Below are positions 47,252-60,354 of a stretch of 64,000 nt of DNA, one piece after another. A model generated the notes under the pieces. That model did not search any database. It saw nothing but the letters and a program-made list of their open reading frames with translations, and was not told where the DNA came from. How positions within the stretch are numbered: position 1 is the first letter of the stretch; each line of letters opens with the position of its first letter. Source of the stretch: Owenia fusiformis (taxonomy: Eukaryota > Annelida > Polychaeta > Sabellida > Oweniidae); assembly GCA_903813345.2 (NCBI GenBank), contig CAIIXF020000006.1, forward strand, positions 3,348,001-3,412,000. The letters are read 5' to 3'. The translations under genes were made by a program, and so were the position numbers.

Positions 47252-50200
47252 ATGACACAATTTAGAGTGAAGAAGAAGCGAACACTTTGTGTTATTGTCG
47301 TGACAACATGCCTGCTAGGATTTGTTGTCTTGCTGTCAACCATCAAGGATCAGACATCCCTTAATGTAGGAAGTGACTATGATCTGCGGTATGATATTGA
47401 TGGAGCTGATATCGTTAGTGACGAGCTGTACCAACAACATAATAATCAATTTGAGATGAATATAGAAAGTGGATTTAAACACATCGAGAGGAAACCACAA
47501 GCTCACATTGAACGGAACTCTAACCAATATAATGATGCAAGAAATGGTTTCAGGGACAACACAGATGATGCAAACCTAAGTGAGGATTACACAAACCCTG
47601 ATTATGACATGAATGTAAAACTGAAGAAAATTGGAGAGGCCTCTGAGGAGGAAGATGATGACGAAGATGATGATGATATTGTAGCTGAAGATGATGAAGA
47701 TGATGGCTACTATGACAATACAAATGAAAATGCAGTATTTAAGTCTGATGACTTTGATATGCAAAATTATAGAAAATTCTCAAATATGGAGAATGGTGTT
47801 GTTAAAATGAACCAAGAGCAAAGCCAAGATTCCATTGTTAATGACAGACTTTTGGCAGATTCCCTTAATGTTAAACTTGAGAAACCTGTGCAATACAACA
47901 AAATAATCCCACAAGATCTTAAACATAGTGCAGTCAAACAAGATAGTAAGTCACGGACTAAATGTGCAGAAGGTAAACCCTGTGTTACTATTAAAACCAC
48001 TGAAAGATCTCATAAGCCAATACAAAAACATACAAAAGCACTAGATGCAACTGAAAAATCAAGGATAGGGTTAAACCCACAGACACAAATTCCTGCCCAG
48101 CCAGGCGTAAAGGAGCTCCCTTTAGAGGCCCCAATTTTGAACAGTCAGAAGGAGTCACTGCAGAATACATTAATGAGCCCCATACCAGAGAGGATGGCAC
48201 CAAATGTCAATGATAGCAATGTAACTGTCCGTAGCAATATGGGGATTCCAATTGTAGTTCAAGGAGTATTCTGGTCTGATGACCTTCTGCAGTATGTACC
48301 AAAAGGTAAGCATTTGTTTTTTTCCCTGATCAATAAGCAGTTTTTAATTTGTTAAGATATTGCTGAAAGCCATTACACTTGGAAAAGGAATTTCTTTGCC
48401 AAATTCTCCACCTACACTCTACAGTCAGGTTGCATCATTACAATATTGCTCTGTTCATAACAATAATTCTGTGTCTGACAATTTTGGCAATTTGGCTAAA
48501 AATGTCATTGACTGATTGCTGAGTACCTGAATAAACATATCTCTCTCCAGCCATTCACAGGAGGTATAGACAATCCCACAATCCTTTGCATCTCTATCAA
48601 TCAGAACTTAAACAAAATGAAAAATATACATGCAGCCTATACACTTGTACTTAATTATCCATTTTATGAATAAAGTATCAGTTATCCATGCAAAAACGCA
48701 TTAAAGATCCAGCCCACTAACTTTCCATGTTCAATTGAAAAAGACAATCATGTATCTCAGAAATCTTGCTATGAATTCTGGGTAGATATGAGCATTGCCT
48801 TTATGTTTTTAGGATACTGAATGTTTTCTTTGAGATTTCCTCCCAGTTGGAATTCATCAATCTTCTCCCTAAATTAGAAAAGGTGTCAAAATTAGTTTCA
48901 TCTTTCTCCACATATTGTTAAGGCTTTAACTATTTGACTCAAAACCTTGACTTTTGACAGTTGAAAGAAGTATACTAATAATGTGCTAGGATTGGTGGGG
49001 AGTTTATCTTCAACTTTGCATTTTCTCTACTCCTGAGTTAAGAATTGAATGAATTCTACATTCATCAACCACCAGAATGTAATTTAAATGTGAAATATTG
49101 CAAAATAATTATATACTATTCTGGTTATATCCTGAATCTAGCATAGAAATAGACCCTTATAGATCTAACAAGAATTGACTTGCGTGCAGATTTTGATTTT
49201 CTGATCCTGTTCTATTATGGCATACACTGGGCTATTAATTGAACTAAAATCAGTTACCCCTATGATATGATGTATAATTATGAAAAACATTTACTGAGGT
49301 ATTGTCACTTTGTATTGTGAAACTCTCACGATTTAAAACTTTAACTTTCATCAAAATGTAATTTACCAATCTCGTGTGAATGCCTCAGATTTAGATGGAA
49401 CATCAATTCTAATATCTTCCACCTTTCAGTCAAAACCCAAAGGTGAAATTAATGAAAATTATCAAAAGCTAATTTCAGAACCCAGGATGCATGGGGTGAG
49501 AGGGTTATACTTAGATGTTTACATGAAGAGGGATCGAAAAAGAATCGCCTAAATGTGATGTGCACCCAACTGTTATTATGGGCTATGTATTATTCTCATG
49601 GCGCCAAAACGACTGGCTCACATGTCATTTTCTGCTCAAAGGTGTTATGATAAATGACATTATACCTGAATAATTGTTTGCATCCCTTAAATACAACTCC
49701 ATTCCAATTTCATGAAATTTCTCAATTAAAATCCCATAAGCATTGATTTCTCACATTTTAGTTAAATTAAAACCATAACCTAAGAAAATGTTTCAAAATT
49801 TGAATCAAAAGATTCCATATGTTTTCACAGGCTTTCTCTCAGGAAAGGATGATCTAAAAGGACACATTTGGATGATGAGGCTTGCCTCAGGATATAGCAT
49901 ATGTCTGTTGCTAGCATAGAGCACATCCAACCATCTGTAATGCATACAAAATTGAGACATACTGTGTATTTTTCTGAACATCCGATGTGAACACATAATT
50001 AAAGATCTCACGAAAAACTCAACCGATGTTTCCAGAGGAATATTAACTAAAATAATTCAAAAAAAAGAATGATGCAGATAAAGGAATCTTCACATTTTTT
50101 CAGTTCTATTTGAAATATTGTTGTCAGGAAATTCCAACAAATCCTACTTTTTAAAGAGAAATGATTCTAATATGTATAGTTTGAGTAAAGGTTTACTTTT

Positions 50201-53200
50201 TCCCCAACAGAGAGGTAACAGTGTATGAATAAACCAATAATCCAATTCTTCTAAGTCTTCAAAATGTCAGCAAACAATGAAAATCGATAACTCTTTTTAA
50301 GTAAGGCCAGAATAACACTTACTCCAATCATTAAAGGTGACATTTTACATTTGATGTGTCACACTTAACACATTTTGACTGTTAAACACATTTCAACTGT
50401 TTAGCACATTTCATCCATTTGTTTACCAGTGACACTAATTTTAAAGGGACCTTAAAGGGGCAACAAGGACTGTTGAGAGAAAATTCGAATTTTTTTATTT
50501 TTTCTGAGCTATCAGGTCAATATTTGGCTTAATAAACTATCAATTTCAGCATTAAGAAGTGTAAATTCAGTTCAAAGCTTCTGTAAAGGGAGTCCCACCA
50601 CGTTTCAAGAGGAATATCAGCTGAAATAAGTTCATCTAGGGGGTTTCTTTGTAGATGATAAAAATATATGTTAGTCTTGATGAAACATCCAAAGCTAAAT
50701 ATATTTTGACACTGGTCGATGATTGTTGAATTTCTCATTGTTGCACCTTTAAGAGAAAAACTGACACAAGACTTTTTTATTTTTTCTAAAATCAAGAAAA
50801 CAAGTCTGGCATCTAGCTCACTGTTGCATTAATGCAGTAGTTTCAAATACAGATTTGTGTGCTGTCTCTGGCTCATATGTAAGACTAATGAGGTTTTCCA
50901 AAGGTCTACTAACAGCCTATAAAGATGTGCCATAATGAGTTTCTATCTTTCTCCATTTCTTGATTTACTTGAGAATTTCCTAACTTACTCATACATGCCT
51001 CGAGTAATGAGCTGTCTAACACCTGGCCAAACCTTGAATGACTGCTGAAATTCTACTTTCAACTGTCAAAATACTTTATGATCCAGACACCAAAATATTG
51101 GTTGAAGCCTGATTAGTTTTGCAATATGGTCAATGCTCTGCTTCCGGATTGTAGATTTTCACAGCAATCTAAGTTTGGAAAATTTGTTTAATTCTATCTT
51201 TGTTACTAATATCATGGTGGTGATAATATTGATTAGTGCAGGCCGTCCAACTGTCCCCCAATTTATGTAATTGTCACACATTTGCTGGAAAATTTGAAGT
51301 CACACCATTTTTTTGCGTGACAGAATATGTCACGCAAATATGCATTTTACCTGATTATTGTCAAGGAAAAATATTCCAGCAGAAAAACTTCAAAAAAGTG
51401 ATCGCCAATACAGCAAAAAAACAAATGCCAAAAAACGAACCCATTTCGTTCAGAATTTTCACGCTGATACCGTATATGTCACGCATACTCCTCAAAATAT
51501 TTCGTACCAACCCCCAGATCAAATGTTGCCACTTGATCCATTGATATCAAATGATAAATATTCCAAAGCATACAATATGATAATAAGGCATGAGTTGAGA
51601 TATGATCTGAGACAATAAATCTGCATGTTCAGAAAGATAACTGTGACCTTAACACTTAATGTTTCATTTCTGGTAACCAATCCATACTTTTCTACCTTGT
51701 GTTAGGGAACTAATCAGGTGCACAGGGGGAGGGGGGGGCAAACTGTTAAACCAGTGCATTCTTCATTCATATGACTATGGTGACCCAAATTAATTAATAT
51801 TAAAACATGTTTCACTTGATACTTAAATATATTACCAAATGTATTTGTTCATGTATTTCATCACCCCCTTGCACGAGATACTCCCTTTGTGATCCACTTT
51901 CAACAACAAACACGATCAACACATGCCAAACAGATGAGAACACTCTAAAAAGAACAGTTCAAATATATACCTGAAAACTGAACACAGATCTGAAACCCAG
52001 AAATAAGATATTAAATGTTTACTACTAGTGAACTGAGTTAAACTGTAGAAATGACAATGAATTATTTAACTACATTTGCATATTCTTTTATTTTCTAAAA
52101 TTCGTTTATATATTGATTTATATATTAACATGTTGAAGCTGAAAAAAATGCTTGAAAGATAAAACATAAAAAAATTGTTAATATTTTATCAGTTCATCCC
52201 CAGGGCTCTGCATTAGATTGAACATTGGGAACATCTTTCAGTATATCTACTCTATAGTTGCATGGTTGGTGTTGCAGTTGTCCTGGAAATGTCTAAAAGG
52301 TGAAGTGTTGACTGGCATAAGGACTGCCTAATTGCAGTGAACACACTCTTGTTGCAATTCATTTACACCTTTCCCACTTATAGCTAACCATGTGGTTTCC
52401 TTCTCTCCCTGTAGATCTTGATGAGGTTATTTAGAGGTCTATAAACTATGATGATTCTCTCAACCCCCCCCCCCCCCCGCCTCTGTATTCGGCTTTAGAG
52501 ATTTCTGTTTCATGAATATTGACTATTCTTTTTTATAAGCAATTTTTTATTTAGCTTTTAGTATCTAATAGATTATTTACCTCATCGAATGTATTCATAG
52601 CCATTAGCCTGGTAATAATCTGTGATAAAACAGGTTTACTTGACATCCTAGATTTTTATATTTTTCTAATTTATGATTTATGAACTCTATATATATTTCC
52701 AGGACCAAGTAAGCAAGATACTGAGACATTTGTGAAGAAGGTCCAACAAATACATGTCAAAGACATCAAACCTTCAACATGGGACCGCTGTGGTCGTGAT
52801 AAAAACAAGTTTGTGATCCTCGAAGACGGCACACAACTGTGTGTGAGATATAGAGCACCACATTCAAAACTAGTCAAAGGTAGGAATATTTTGAGTTCAA
52901 AATACATTTTGAGGTTTAATGTATAGAAGTAGAAAAGCAATATTTCAAGTACAACACAATCATCCAAGAAATAAGTAACCAGATTAGTCTTCCTTCCCAA
53001 ACCTCTCAATTATTCTCAACATTTCGCAACAATTGTTTTGTGCTGAAAATTCGTCCATAGTATAACTTGGTCAATTTTATCCATCATGGTATTCCACATG
53101 ACTGAAGGAATATACAACTGTAACTCCGATCCCAGATAGCTAAAATGTTGGCATACCAATGTGCCATCTATTAAATATAAAATACTTCATTTTTGTCTTC

Positions 53201-54613
53201 AGGTGAAGTGTTGTCATTTTATTTAGCCAAGTGGTTAAAACTTGACAATGTCCCAATCACCGTTCTATCAACTGTAGACAACACATCACCTCAATGGAGG
53301 GGCCATAATATTACTTCTCTGGGCTGGCAAAAGGGGGAGCCAGCAGCTCTAATACAGTATATAGACAACCTTAATATATTACAAAGGTGAGGAAATATTT
53401 ATAATACATTATCTATATCTTAAGAATAAAAATAAGATATATTACAAAATAACAATCGCATAAACCAGTATTAAGAGATATGTAATTGGTAAAGGGGAGA
53501 ACATGATACAATTCTATGTTTAGTGTAAGAAAAGTCTTATTCAACATAAAAAAATTAAACAGATTGTGTGTTGTGTTGTTAAACAAAAATCTTAAAAATA
53601 TATATATGACATATTGTTCAAAATTCAGTATAAGACTGATGCTTAATTTCAGATCTCGAGTGAAAATCCCAGACCAGCTACTAAAAGCTTATGAAACTGG
53701 GAGCATATTAGACAGCAACAGTTCTCTCATGACCAGCCTTAGGGTTGAGGAGCTCATAGAATTGATTCAGTGGACCCAGATGATCATCTTTGATTACCTC
53801 ACTGGGAACTATGACAGGTAAGTCTAACACAATGCACGGTTGTGTAATGATTTTAAGATCTTTTGCTCATAATGCTAAAATGTAAACGACCTTTTACTTG
53901 GCCTACATTAACTTTTTATATAACATAATTACATGTGAAAAACATTTTTACTTTCATATCAACCAGTTTCTGATGATTTCTTTATTGGTCAGATATCTAT
54001 TCCAGAGATAAAATGTATATCTAATGTGTTTAATGGGATATCAAGTACAAATATATGCTTGGAAGTAGGTGAATAGATTTAATCCTGGACTTGGAACTAC
54101 ACAAAATGTACTTACTGCATAACTAATCTATTATCTGTAAGGAAGCTATCATCTTGACCATCACTCATGTATCTCATCCTTCCATATATTTTCAGGGTTG
54201 CGAGTATGCAAGATGGAGCTGAAAAAGAAAACAAACCCAAAATTATGCATGATAATATGAGGAATCTCCGTAAAAACTGGAAGACTGGCAAACTTTGGCT
54301 TATAGATAATGAATCAGGGATGTTTGATGGATATGAACTATTATATTTAGGCGACCAAAATTCCAGGAGATTTTTAAAATTTCATAAAGAAATGCTAGAA
54401 TCAATTTGTATTTTTGACAAACATATGGTGACTGCTATTGAAGAGCTCCTCAAACATGACCAGCCACAAATAGTTTTGGAAAGTTTTGCCCAAACCCATG
54501 ATCCATTATACAAGACAGTTGAGGCAAAATTAAAAATAAACCATTTAGCGGAACATTTTAAAGACCGTCTAAAGGAAGTTTATAATTGGGTAAAAAAGTG
54601 TCAAAAAAGGTAG
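47252..54613 (+). CDS. fj: Four-jointed (FJX1-type) Golgi Ser/Thr kinase, five exons
   Basis: Joined exons 47252-48305, 52703-52879, 53203-53386, 53653-53817 and 54196-54613 give 1998 nt, 665 residues plus TAG, in frame throughout. Every intron is GT-AG. In the family, Four-jointed is a type II Golgi protein that phosphorylates Ser/Thr in Fat and Dachsous cadherin domains, tuning planar polarity and growth. The start gives a basic tail (RVKKKR) and a signal anchor at about residues 11-31. A long variable stem follows, with an acidic run near 125-150. The conserved domain starts near GVFWSDDLLQYVPKG. Further matches are WDRCGRDKNKFV, EDGTQLCVRYRAPHS, GEVLSFYLAKWL, FDYLTGNYDR (518-527) and LIDNESG with the Asp-Asn-Glu kinase triad at 564-566. 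The catalytic residues look intact. The C-terminal helical part ends KKCQKR. Human FJX1 is intronless, so the introns are notable. Confidence 0.95.
48306..52702 (+). other. fj: Four-jointed intron 1
   Basis: 4.4 kb between donor GTAAGC and acceptor ATTTCCAG. It carries a truncated family-B MITE copy at about 51239-51510, G-rich and C15 runs (51726-51740, 52464-52478), and otherwise AT-rich sequence. Minus frames at 49805-50011 and 50529-50795 are short and lack splice support. Confidence 0.85.
51239..51515 (+). mobile_element. Family B MITE, copy 3, truncated and diverged
   Basis: Starts CAGGCCGTCCAACTGTCCCC and follows the 12207 element through GCGTGACAGAATATGTCACG and CATTTTACCTGATTATTGTC, then fades after TTTCGTACCAACC. 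The right terminal repeat is missing. Confidence 0.8.
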
Positions 54614-55495
54614 CAGAAAAATATCTACCAACATCAAAAATAAATATCAAGGTGCTAGTTCAAATCTCATTTAAGGTTGTAAATGTTACATATTATATTC
54701 ACCACTGCCAAAATGCTTTCAAAAAGATGCCATATAAACTAAACATGAGGTTTTATCTAACACATTGAATATTTTTAGAATTCTAGTCCCAAAATCTTAA
54801 CCATGCATGCAGGAAAGCTGCATCTTGAATGCCCCTCATAATCATAGCATGGAAACTGAATTTATTAACAACAGTAATATATGAGGGGCCAGGGGAAGGT
54901 TTATCAGGATAAGTGTGACTCCCCAAAATGTAAGATTGTAACAAAGTGTTACTCACTAAAATATGACACCCTCAGAAACATTAGTATATTAGTTTTGATA
55001 TCTTATATTTATTGTGAAGTATAAGAATTCATAACTTATATACAAAGATTTAACAAGATAAGACAAAAAACTTTACAATTTCATGATGAGTTCTTTTTTC
55101 ATGTTCATGAGTGGTATATCTATATTGATTAGCAAGAATATTATATCATAATCTACATGTGATTAATTTATTGACAGCAGCCCAAGAAAGAAATCTCAAA
55201 TATTTGTCATTATGTTTATGATATTGTGCTATTAGATCATGATGATCTTTAAATGTAAATCGTTGTTAATTCATATAGTGTTATTTAAAGATGCACTCTA
55301 AATATCCTAAAGTGAGGTTTGATATTACTTTTTCATATCAGTTCATTTATTGTTGTTTTAACGTTTGAATTATAATCCCTTTCAAAATCAGCTGTTTATA
55401 CAGAAATTAAATATATAAATAAATGACAGTAAAACCTGGATATCTGAACACCTTATTTATCATAACACCTCTAAATATGGACACTACTATAGTTC
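54614..55495 (+). other. 3' flank of four-jointed
   Basis: AT-rich 3' untranslated or flanking sequence. AATAAA-type signals occur near 54640 and 55418, and which one is used cannot be told. A short frame at 54586-54768 overlaps the end of the gene and is a shadow. Confidence 0.5.
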
Positions 55496-55498
55496 AAC

Positions 55499-55798
55499 TT
55501 CACTTCATGTTCACTCTTTCAGTTTACAAAATAACTCACCAAGCCATTCAGAGTATGTTGTTGAAATACAGTAGACTTTCTATGTATATGGTCATTTCCA
55601 CCGATGTGATCGCATAGTAAATGAGCACACAATATAGCATGTGTTCCTTCGAGCTCACTGATTGGTTGAGAAAAGATCAGCGGAAGGTTTGAAATGATTT
55701 ATGACCTAGGCTGCAACTGGCATAGGCGGGGGGTTACTAAACTGTAATTTTGTCTGTACTAGGCAGAGGGTAGTTTATGACTACACTGCGTGCAGGGT
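55499..55798 (+). mobile_element. MITE-like element, family A, diverged copy
   Basis: Matches the 22839 copy over CACTCTTTCA, GAGCTCACTGATTGGTTGAG, GTACTAGGCAGAGGGTAGTT and the end CTGCGTGCAGGGT. The left end is eroded and no target duplication is evident. Confidence 0.7.
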
Positions 55799-56494
55799 AT
55801 TGGATATTAACACTTTTTGGTCTCATTTTTAATCTGCTAGACTCCTATGTTGGAAAACCTTAAAATATGAAGACCTCGCAATCTGAACATTTTGGACAGT
55901 CCCATTGGTGATCAGATAAAACAGGTTTCACTTTACACTGATTTTCTTATTTCAAGTGAGGATAAATCTGAATGTTTTCATGAAATCATGCTAGTTATGT
56001 GGTGAACAATATGTAACGAATTCTTACCTATCATTATGGTCTGGTAAATAATTTCTAGATGTAAATAGGTGAAAAAAGTATTATTTATGGAAATAAATGT
56101 TAAATTATTGATAATAAAAATAAAATACATGTTTGTCCTTTGTATCATAAAAAGGATAATTTCACAGTGTAATGAATGAAGCTGTGAAATCATGCCCATA
56201 CAAAACCTGAAGCCTAGAATCGACTGATTTAACTGTATATCTGGAATGTACTCTGATATGATGTATTCCCCGATGTAATTCACAACTTTGCCATTAGATG
56301 GCACTTCAGGTTCCAGCATGTAGATCCGAAATATTTTTATTACTAATAAGTAAAAACTGTGATAGTCAACTCAACTTCAATAAGGCGAGGTACAAAGCCA
56401 TTGATACAGATCTTGAAAAGAACACATGCAGGCAGGATTGGTCCATCTGCACCTTATATAGTTCCAAAACGTATATAGGTCATGTAAGCGTCTG

Positions 56495-57143
56495 CCCTGT
56501 CAACCCTAACGCAATAAACGCATTTGCTGGAAAAGTTGAAATCAGGCATTAATTTTGCGTGTACGATAAAATGTCACGCAAATCACACATTATGTTGATG
56601 TTTAAATAAATCTGATTTTCATATATCGCTGATACAGTAAAAAAAAACAACGGCGAAAAAACAAATGCTTTAAGTTCAGACTTTTCACACGAATTCTGTA
56701 TATGTCACGCATTTGGTTCGAAATACTGTATAAGTGGTATTTAATCCGAGTGGTTAATTTTCCGAATGGTCAAATTTCATCATTTTCCTAATTTTAATTT
56801 TCCTAATGACAAGAAACCTCCCATTGGATAACATTATAAAGACAATATTTCCGACATTTACTTTTCCGAACCTGGCAAAAATTAGGAAATAGGAAAATTA
56901 AATGATTAGGCAAAATTACCACTTATACAGTACGTGTTAATGTCACGCATTTCCTTCGAAAAATTGTGAACCTACCCCAGTTGACAGAGTTTTTAATCGT
57001 GAGCGTCAGCGAGTGGAAAAAATTGAGGTGGCCACTATTTTGACCAAGATGTTCAATTTTGGACCAAGGTGTCCACAAATTGAAGGAAGGTGTTCAACAT
57101 TTGTAAGTCACTCATGTAAGGTGTTCCCAAATTGACAGGCCTG
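56495..57143 (+). mobile_element. Family B MITE, copy 4, diverged and interrupted by another MITE
   Basis: The left end is degraded (CCCTGTCAACCC). The right end ATTGACAGGCCTG is intact at 57131-57143. Internal GTCACGCA repeats, GGACCAAGGTGTCCACA and GGTGTTCAACATT match the 12207 copy. A separate TA-flanked element sits inside at 56726-56930. Confidence 0.8.
56726..56930. mobile_element. 205-bp TA-flanked MITE nested in the family B copy
   Basis: Ends CTGTATAAGTGGTA and its complement are flanked by TA (56724-56725, 56931-56932), suggesting a Tc1/mariner-type transposase. The interior is rich in TTTTCC/GGAAAA. Nesting shows it is younger than the family B copy it interrupts. Confidence 0.85.
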
Positions 57144-58500
57144 AAGCATTGAAAAGCCAACTAAGTTATATATTCCTTTCCTCAATCGATTCTAAACATC
57201 AGCAGAAACGTTCTCCCAATGGCCAAAAAGATGCGGCTGTCTCAAATATACATTTCTGATGGTGTAAGAATCGATTGAGGTAAGCCGAAGGTGTACATGG
57301 CTAACACCATTATATTTTTACTTGAAATATAACGGAGGCGGCTATCTAACGTTCCCAATTACAACTAAATTAGTAGATACCAAAGACCAAAGAAAAATGA
57401 TAATCTTTTTGATCTTTATATTTATGATGGGCACCCCAGTAACGCTGTGTGTGAGTTTTATTGTCCACCGTTTTCAAATCTCCCCATTAAATGGTTTTTA
57501 AACTCACCTTTCTTCAAAACCAAATGCATAAAATTGTGTGTGCTTCATTCGATTCAGCTACAATACATAATTTTGCTGAATTTTGAACTTTTTCACAAGG
57601 AGGATTGGCTCCCAGGATCGAAACTCGATATTTTCCAACAATGAAAACGTCGAAATGTCGTTATTTTCTGAAATTAAAACCGACTATAAATTCAAAATAA
57701 ACAGTTTAAAAGATTCGAACCAATATCTCGATCGTTTCTTGTGAGTTTTGGAATTTTTCGTTTGGAAATAGTGTGACGATCCTTCAGATTACTTTGAGCA
57801 TGGTAATGGAATTGCCTTGAAGGATTGTCACTTTGTTCAACTTTTTGCTCTTCACTTTATCAATTGTGCTTTTAGTTACTCAATATTTAAAGAGTTATAA
57901 AATAATTTAAATTCTGTAAAAGGCTAGTCAGTATTTCTACTTTGGCTATACTCTTAAAGTATGGTTAGAGTTTAATCATTTTACTCTATATTTATATTTA
58001 TTTTTACTAACCTTCTCTTGTGTTTTTAATGTAATATTATTTACAGGATTAATGTCAACATATATATATTTTGTTCATAATAAGACTTTAATGTGAATGT
58101 TTTAGGCCCAGTTTCATGTTTAATGTTATGTTACAAACTTTTTAGAAAGGGCAGTTGTCTGGGTTTGTTTCAAAATCCAAAGTGAGGCTTATTAAGCTTG
58201 ATTTAAGTAAATAAGCACGATTTAAGTGAATTGTCTTTTTCTGTGCTTTTATGATTCGAATTCAAGCCGGCCAGACATGGAAAACATTTTGTGGAATTTT
58301 AAACATTAAATCGTCATTAAAATTGGATATTTATATTGCCGCAGATAAACCAACTTAGGTGTACGAGAATTGGTAAAGGTAATTGACTTGATCTAATTGT
58401 ATTTTTGCAGAGTTTTAGTCTTTGAAAAGAAGTATCTGTACACTTGACTTTTTCCTTAATTTTATTTATTTGCCTTGTGAACATCACATGTTTAAATTGT
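57144..58500. other. Non-coding region with a small 14-bp inverted repeat
   Basis: CCTCAATCGATTCT (57180-57193) and its exact complement (57267-57280) flank 73 bp. The rest is AT-rich without recognised content. A short plus frame at 57447-57644 is unsupported. An inverted repeat linking 58271 with 59005 begins here. Confidence 0.45.
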
Positions 58501-58502
58501 CC

Positions 58503-58772
58503 CAGGGATTGTTAAGGAACATTTGACAAGGTTAACACAAGGTTACACGCAGAGTTTTTGTCTTAAAGAACCTATGTAACTTATTAACTAGCGTCGAAAT
58601 CAAGTTCCCAGGGTTCCTTGAAACCTCTTATACAACATTCCCACAGGGAATCGTTTAGGAATATTTGACAAGGTGTACGAAAAGTTACGGTCTTTACGAA
58701 CCTTATGTAACTTGCTCTAAACCAGTCAACTGCAAATTCCAGGGGTTCATAGACACCTCTATACGACATTCC
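58503..58772 (+). repeat. Diverged tandem duplication, ~130-140 bp unit
   Basis: Two successive copies share ATTTGACAAGGT, a GTTAC-containing stretch, TATGTAACTT, a GGGTTC-containing stretch, ACACCTCT/AAACCTCT and ACATTCCC. The minus-strand frame across it is a shadow. Confidence 0.65.
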
Positions 58773-59005
58773 CCCCCCCCATCCAGTTTGGGACTGTATT
58801 TAGTTTGTTCACAGGGTAAATTTTATTGATACACTAGAAATACTCCTTTCTATATTTAAATTCTGGGTAATTTAAAGGTGAAATCCCGGGCTTATGGGAC
58901 CATTATCAAACAACTGATCATTGAAGTACTTTTAAGGGTCATGGTCATTCGAACCCCATTTTCGGAATTAATACACCCCCTCCCCTTCTAGTTTTCCATG
59001 TCTGG

Positions 59006-60080
59006 TCTAATTCTATGTTAACCACATTCTAATTCATTATAGATACTAGAATACTTTTAAAATACTGTTTCTCATTTGTTTGCCAATTGTACCATATTCT
59101 GATAGTGGCAAAATGATGTCCCACTTTTCATGTGAGTAGTATAGAGAGCTGATTTCAACCCCACCAGGGATTATATAAAATTGCACTGTTGAGTTACATT
59201 TTTGGGAAAAGACACATTTTAGGCTTTGTTGCAAATTGTTTAACTGAACTTCCATTAGCTGTGCTGTTTTATGCATGTTTGGTTTGAGAGATTATTTACT
59301 TGATATACCATCTCGGCAGTACTGAATTGTGTAATGTTTCTGTAGATTAGTAAATAGAAATAGAGTCGTTTTTATACATTATATGAAAATCCACAGAATA
59401 TCACTTGTTGTGTTCGATTATTTATATATATGTTAGAAAATTCCCCTTTCATTTTATCTGAAGTAGATTCTGGATTCAAAATAGATTCCGACTAAATTCC
59501 AGGTGACTTAAGTGATACTAACATTCAAGCAACAAGCTTTATCTTAGCTCATATTTGCTAAGGGCTTCTTTGAATAACAATCACTCACAATAAGTCATAC
59601 ATATATTTTCCCAGAAACTATGCAATAGTGCAAAGCTAAAGTACAATCGAGGATCTTACTTTCTTATTTAACCTTTGTCTTATTGAGAATATTAGTGAGA
59701 ATTTCATTCACCCTGGTTCCAAGTCGTTACCTCAAACATCATTTACTTCCAATGTTTTCTTACTTGCTTGTTTAAATGGTGTACAAGTAATATTATCCCC
59801 TGATGAGTTTGACAGACTCTTGATTTGAAATAGCCCTACTTTAATTCTTACAAAATCTCCCATTTTAAGTGTGAACAGTGAGCTTTATATACAGCTCGAA
59901 GTCCATTGTAGCCCCCAGTGGCTAAGACTTCTACCTGGTTATACTCACACCCTAACATTATACTTATTTGATACAACTGAACACTGGGCACATTCAGAAT
60001 CTGGAGTCTGTTGCCATTCGCCTTTATGAGATAAACAACTTACATTGAAAACTGACAAATCTTACTTAGTCTATATTCAG
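59006..60080. other. Non-coding region upstream of the Gag gene
   Basis: AT-rich. If the Gag gene belongs to an LTR element, the 5' LTR would lie around here to 60400. No TG...CA-bounded repeat can be confirmed because the partner LTR is not in the window. Confidence 0.35.
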
Positions 60081-60087
60081 ATTTTGT

Positions 60088-60215
60088 TATCCCGTAATTG
60101 TTTTCCCGAAATTGTCCCACGTCATCCCAATTATTTTTATCCCAGAATTTATCCCTAAATTTTTATCCCTAAATTTATCCCTAAATTTTCATCGCAAAAT
60201 TTATCCCAATTTGAT
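60088..60215 (+). repeat. Degenerate TTTATCCC-type tandem repeat
   Basis: About ten imperfect repeats of a TTATCCC(T)AAATT-like phrase at roughly 10-16-bp spacing. Confidence 0.65.
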
Positions 60216-60354
60216 CCAATTTTGTTATGATACTGTGAACACGGATGTTGTTCAAATAAATAGGGATACACATTTCAACTTTTACTTGAACTTGTCCCGA
60301 AACTAAGTTAATGAAAACATCAAATCAAACTATTGATTCTTAGACTGTATTCTG

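Noticed and set aside
47336-48203. Minus-strand ORFs over four-jointed exon 1
   Set aside because: They are antisense shadows of the coding exon; the plus-strand reading is supported by homology and splicing.
49805-50795. Minus ORFs in four-jointed intron 1 sharing a GAGGAATAT(T/C)A-type phrase
   Set aside because: Similarity is limited to about 17 bases and no splice borders support either as an exon.
57690-57740. tRNA-like GATTCGAACC sequence
   Set aside because: Only a T-arm-like fragment is present; no acceptor stem or D and anticodon arms can be folded around it.
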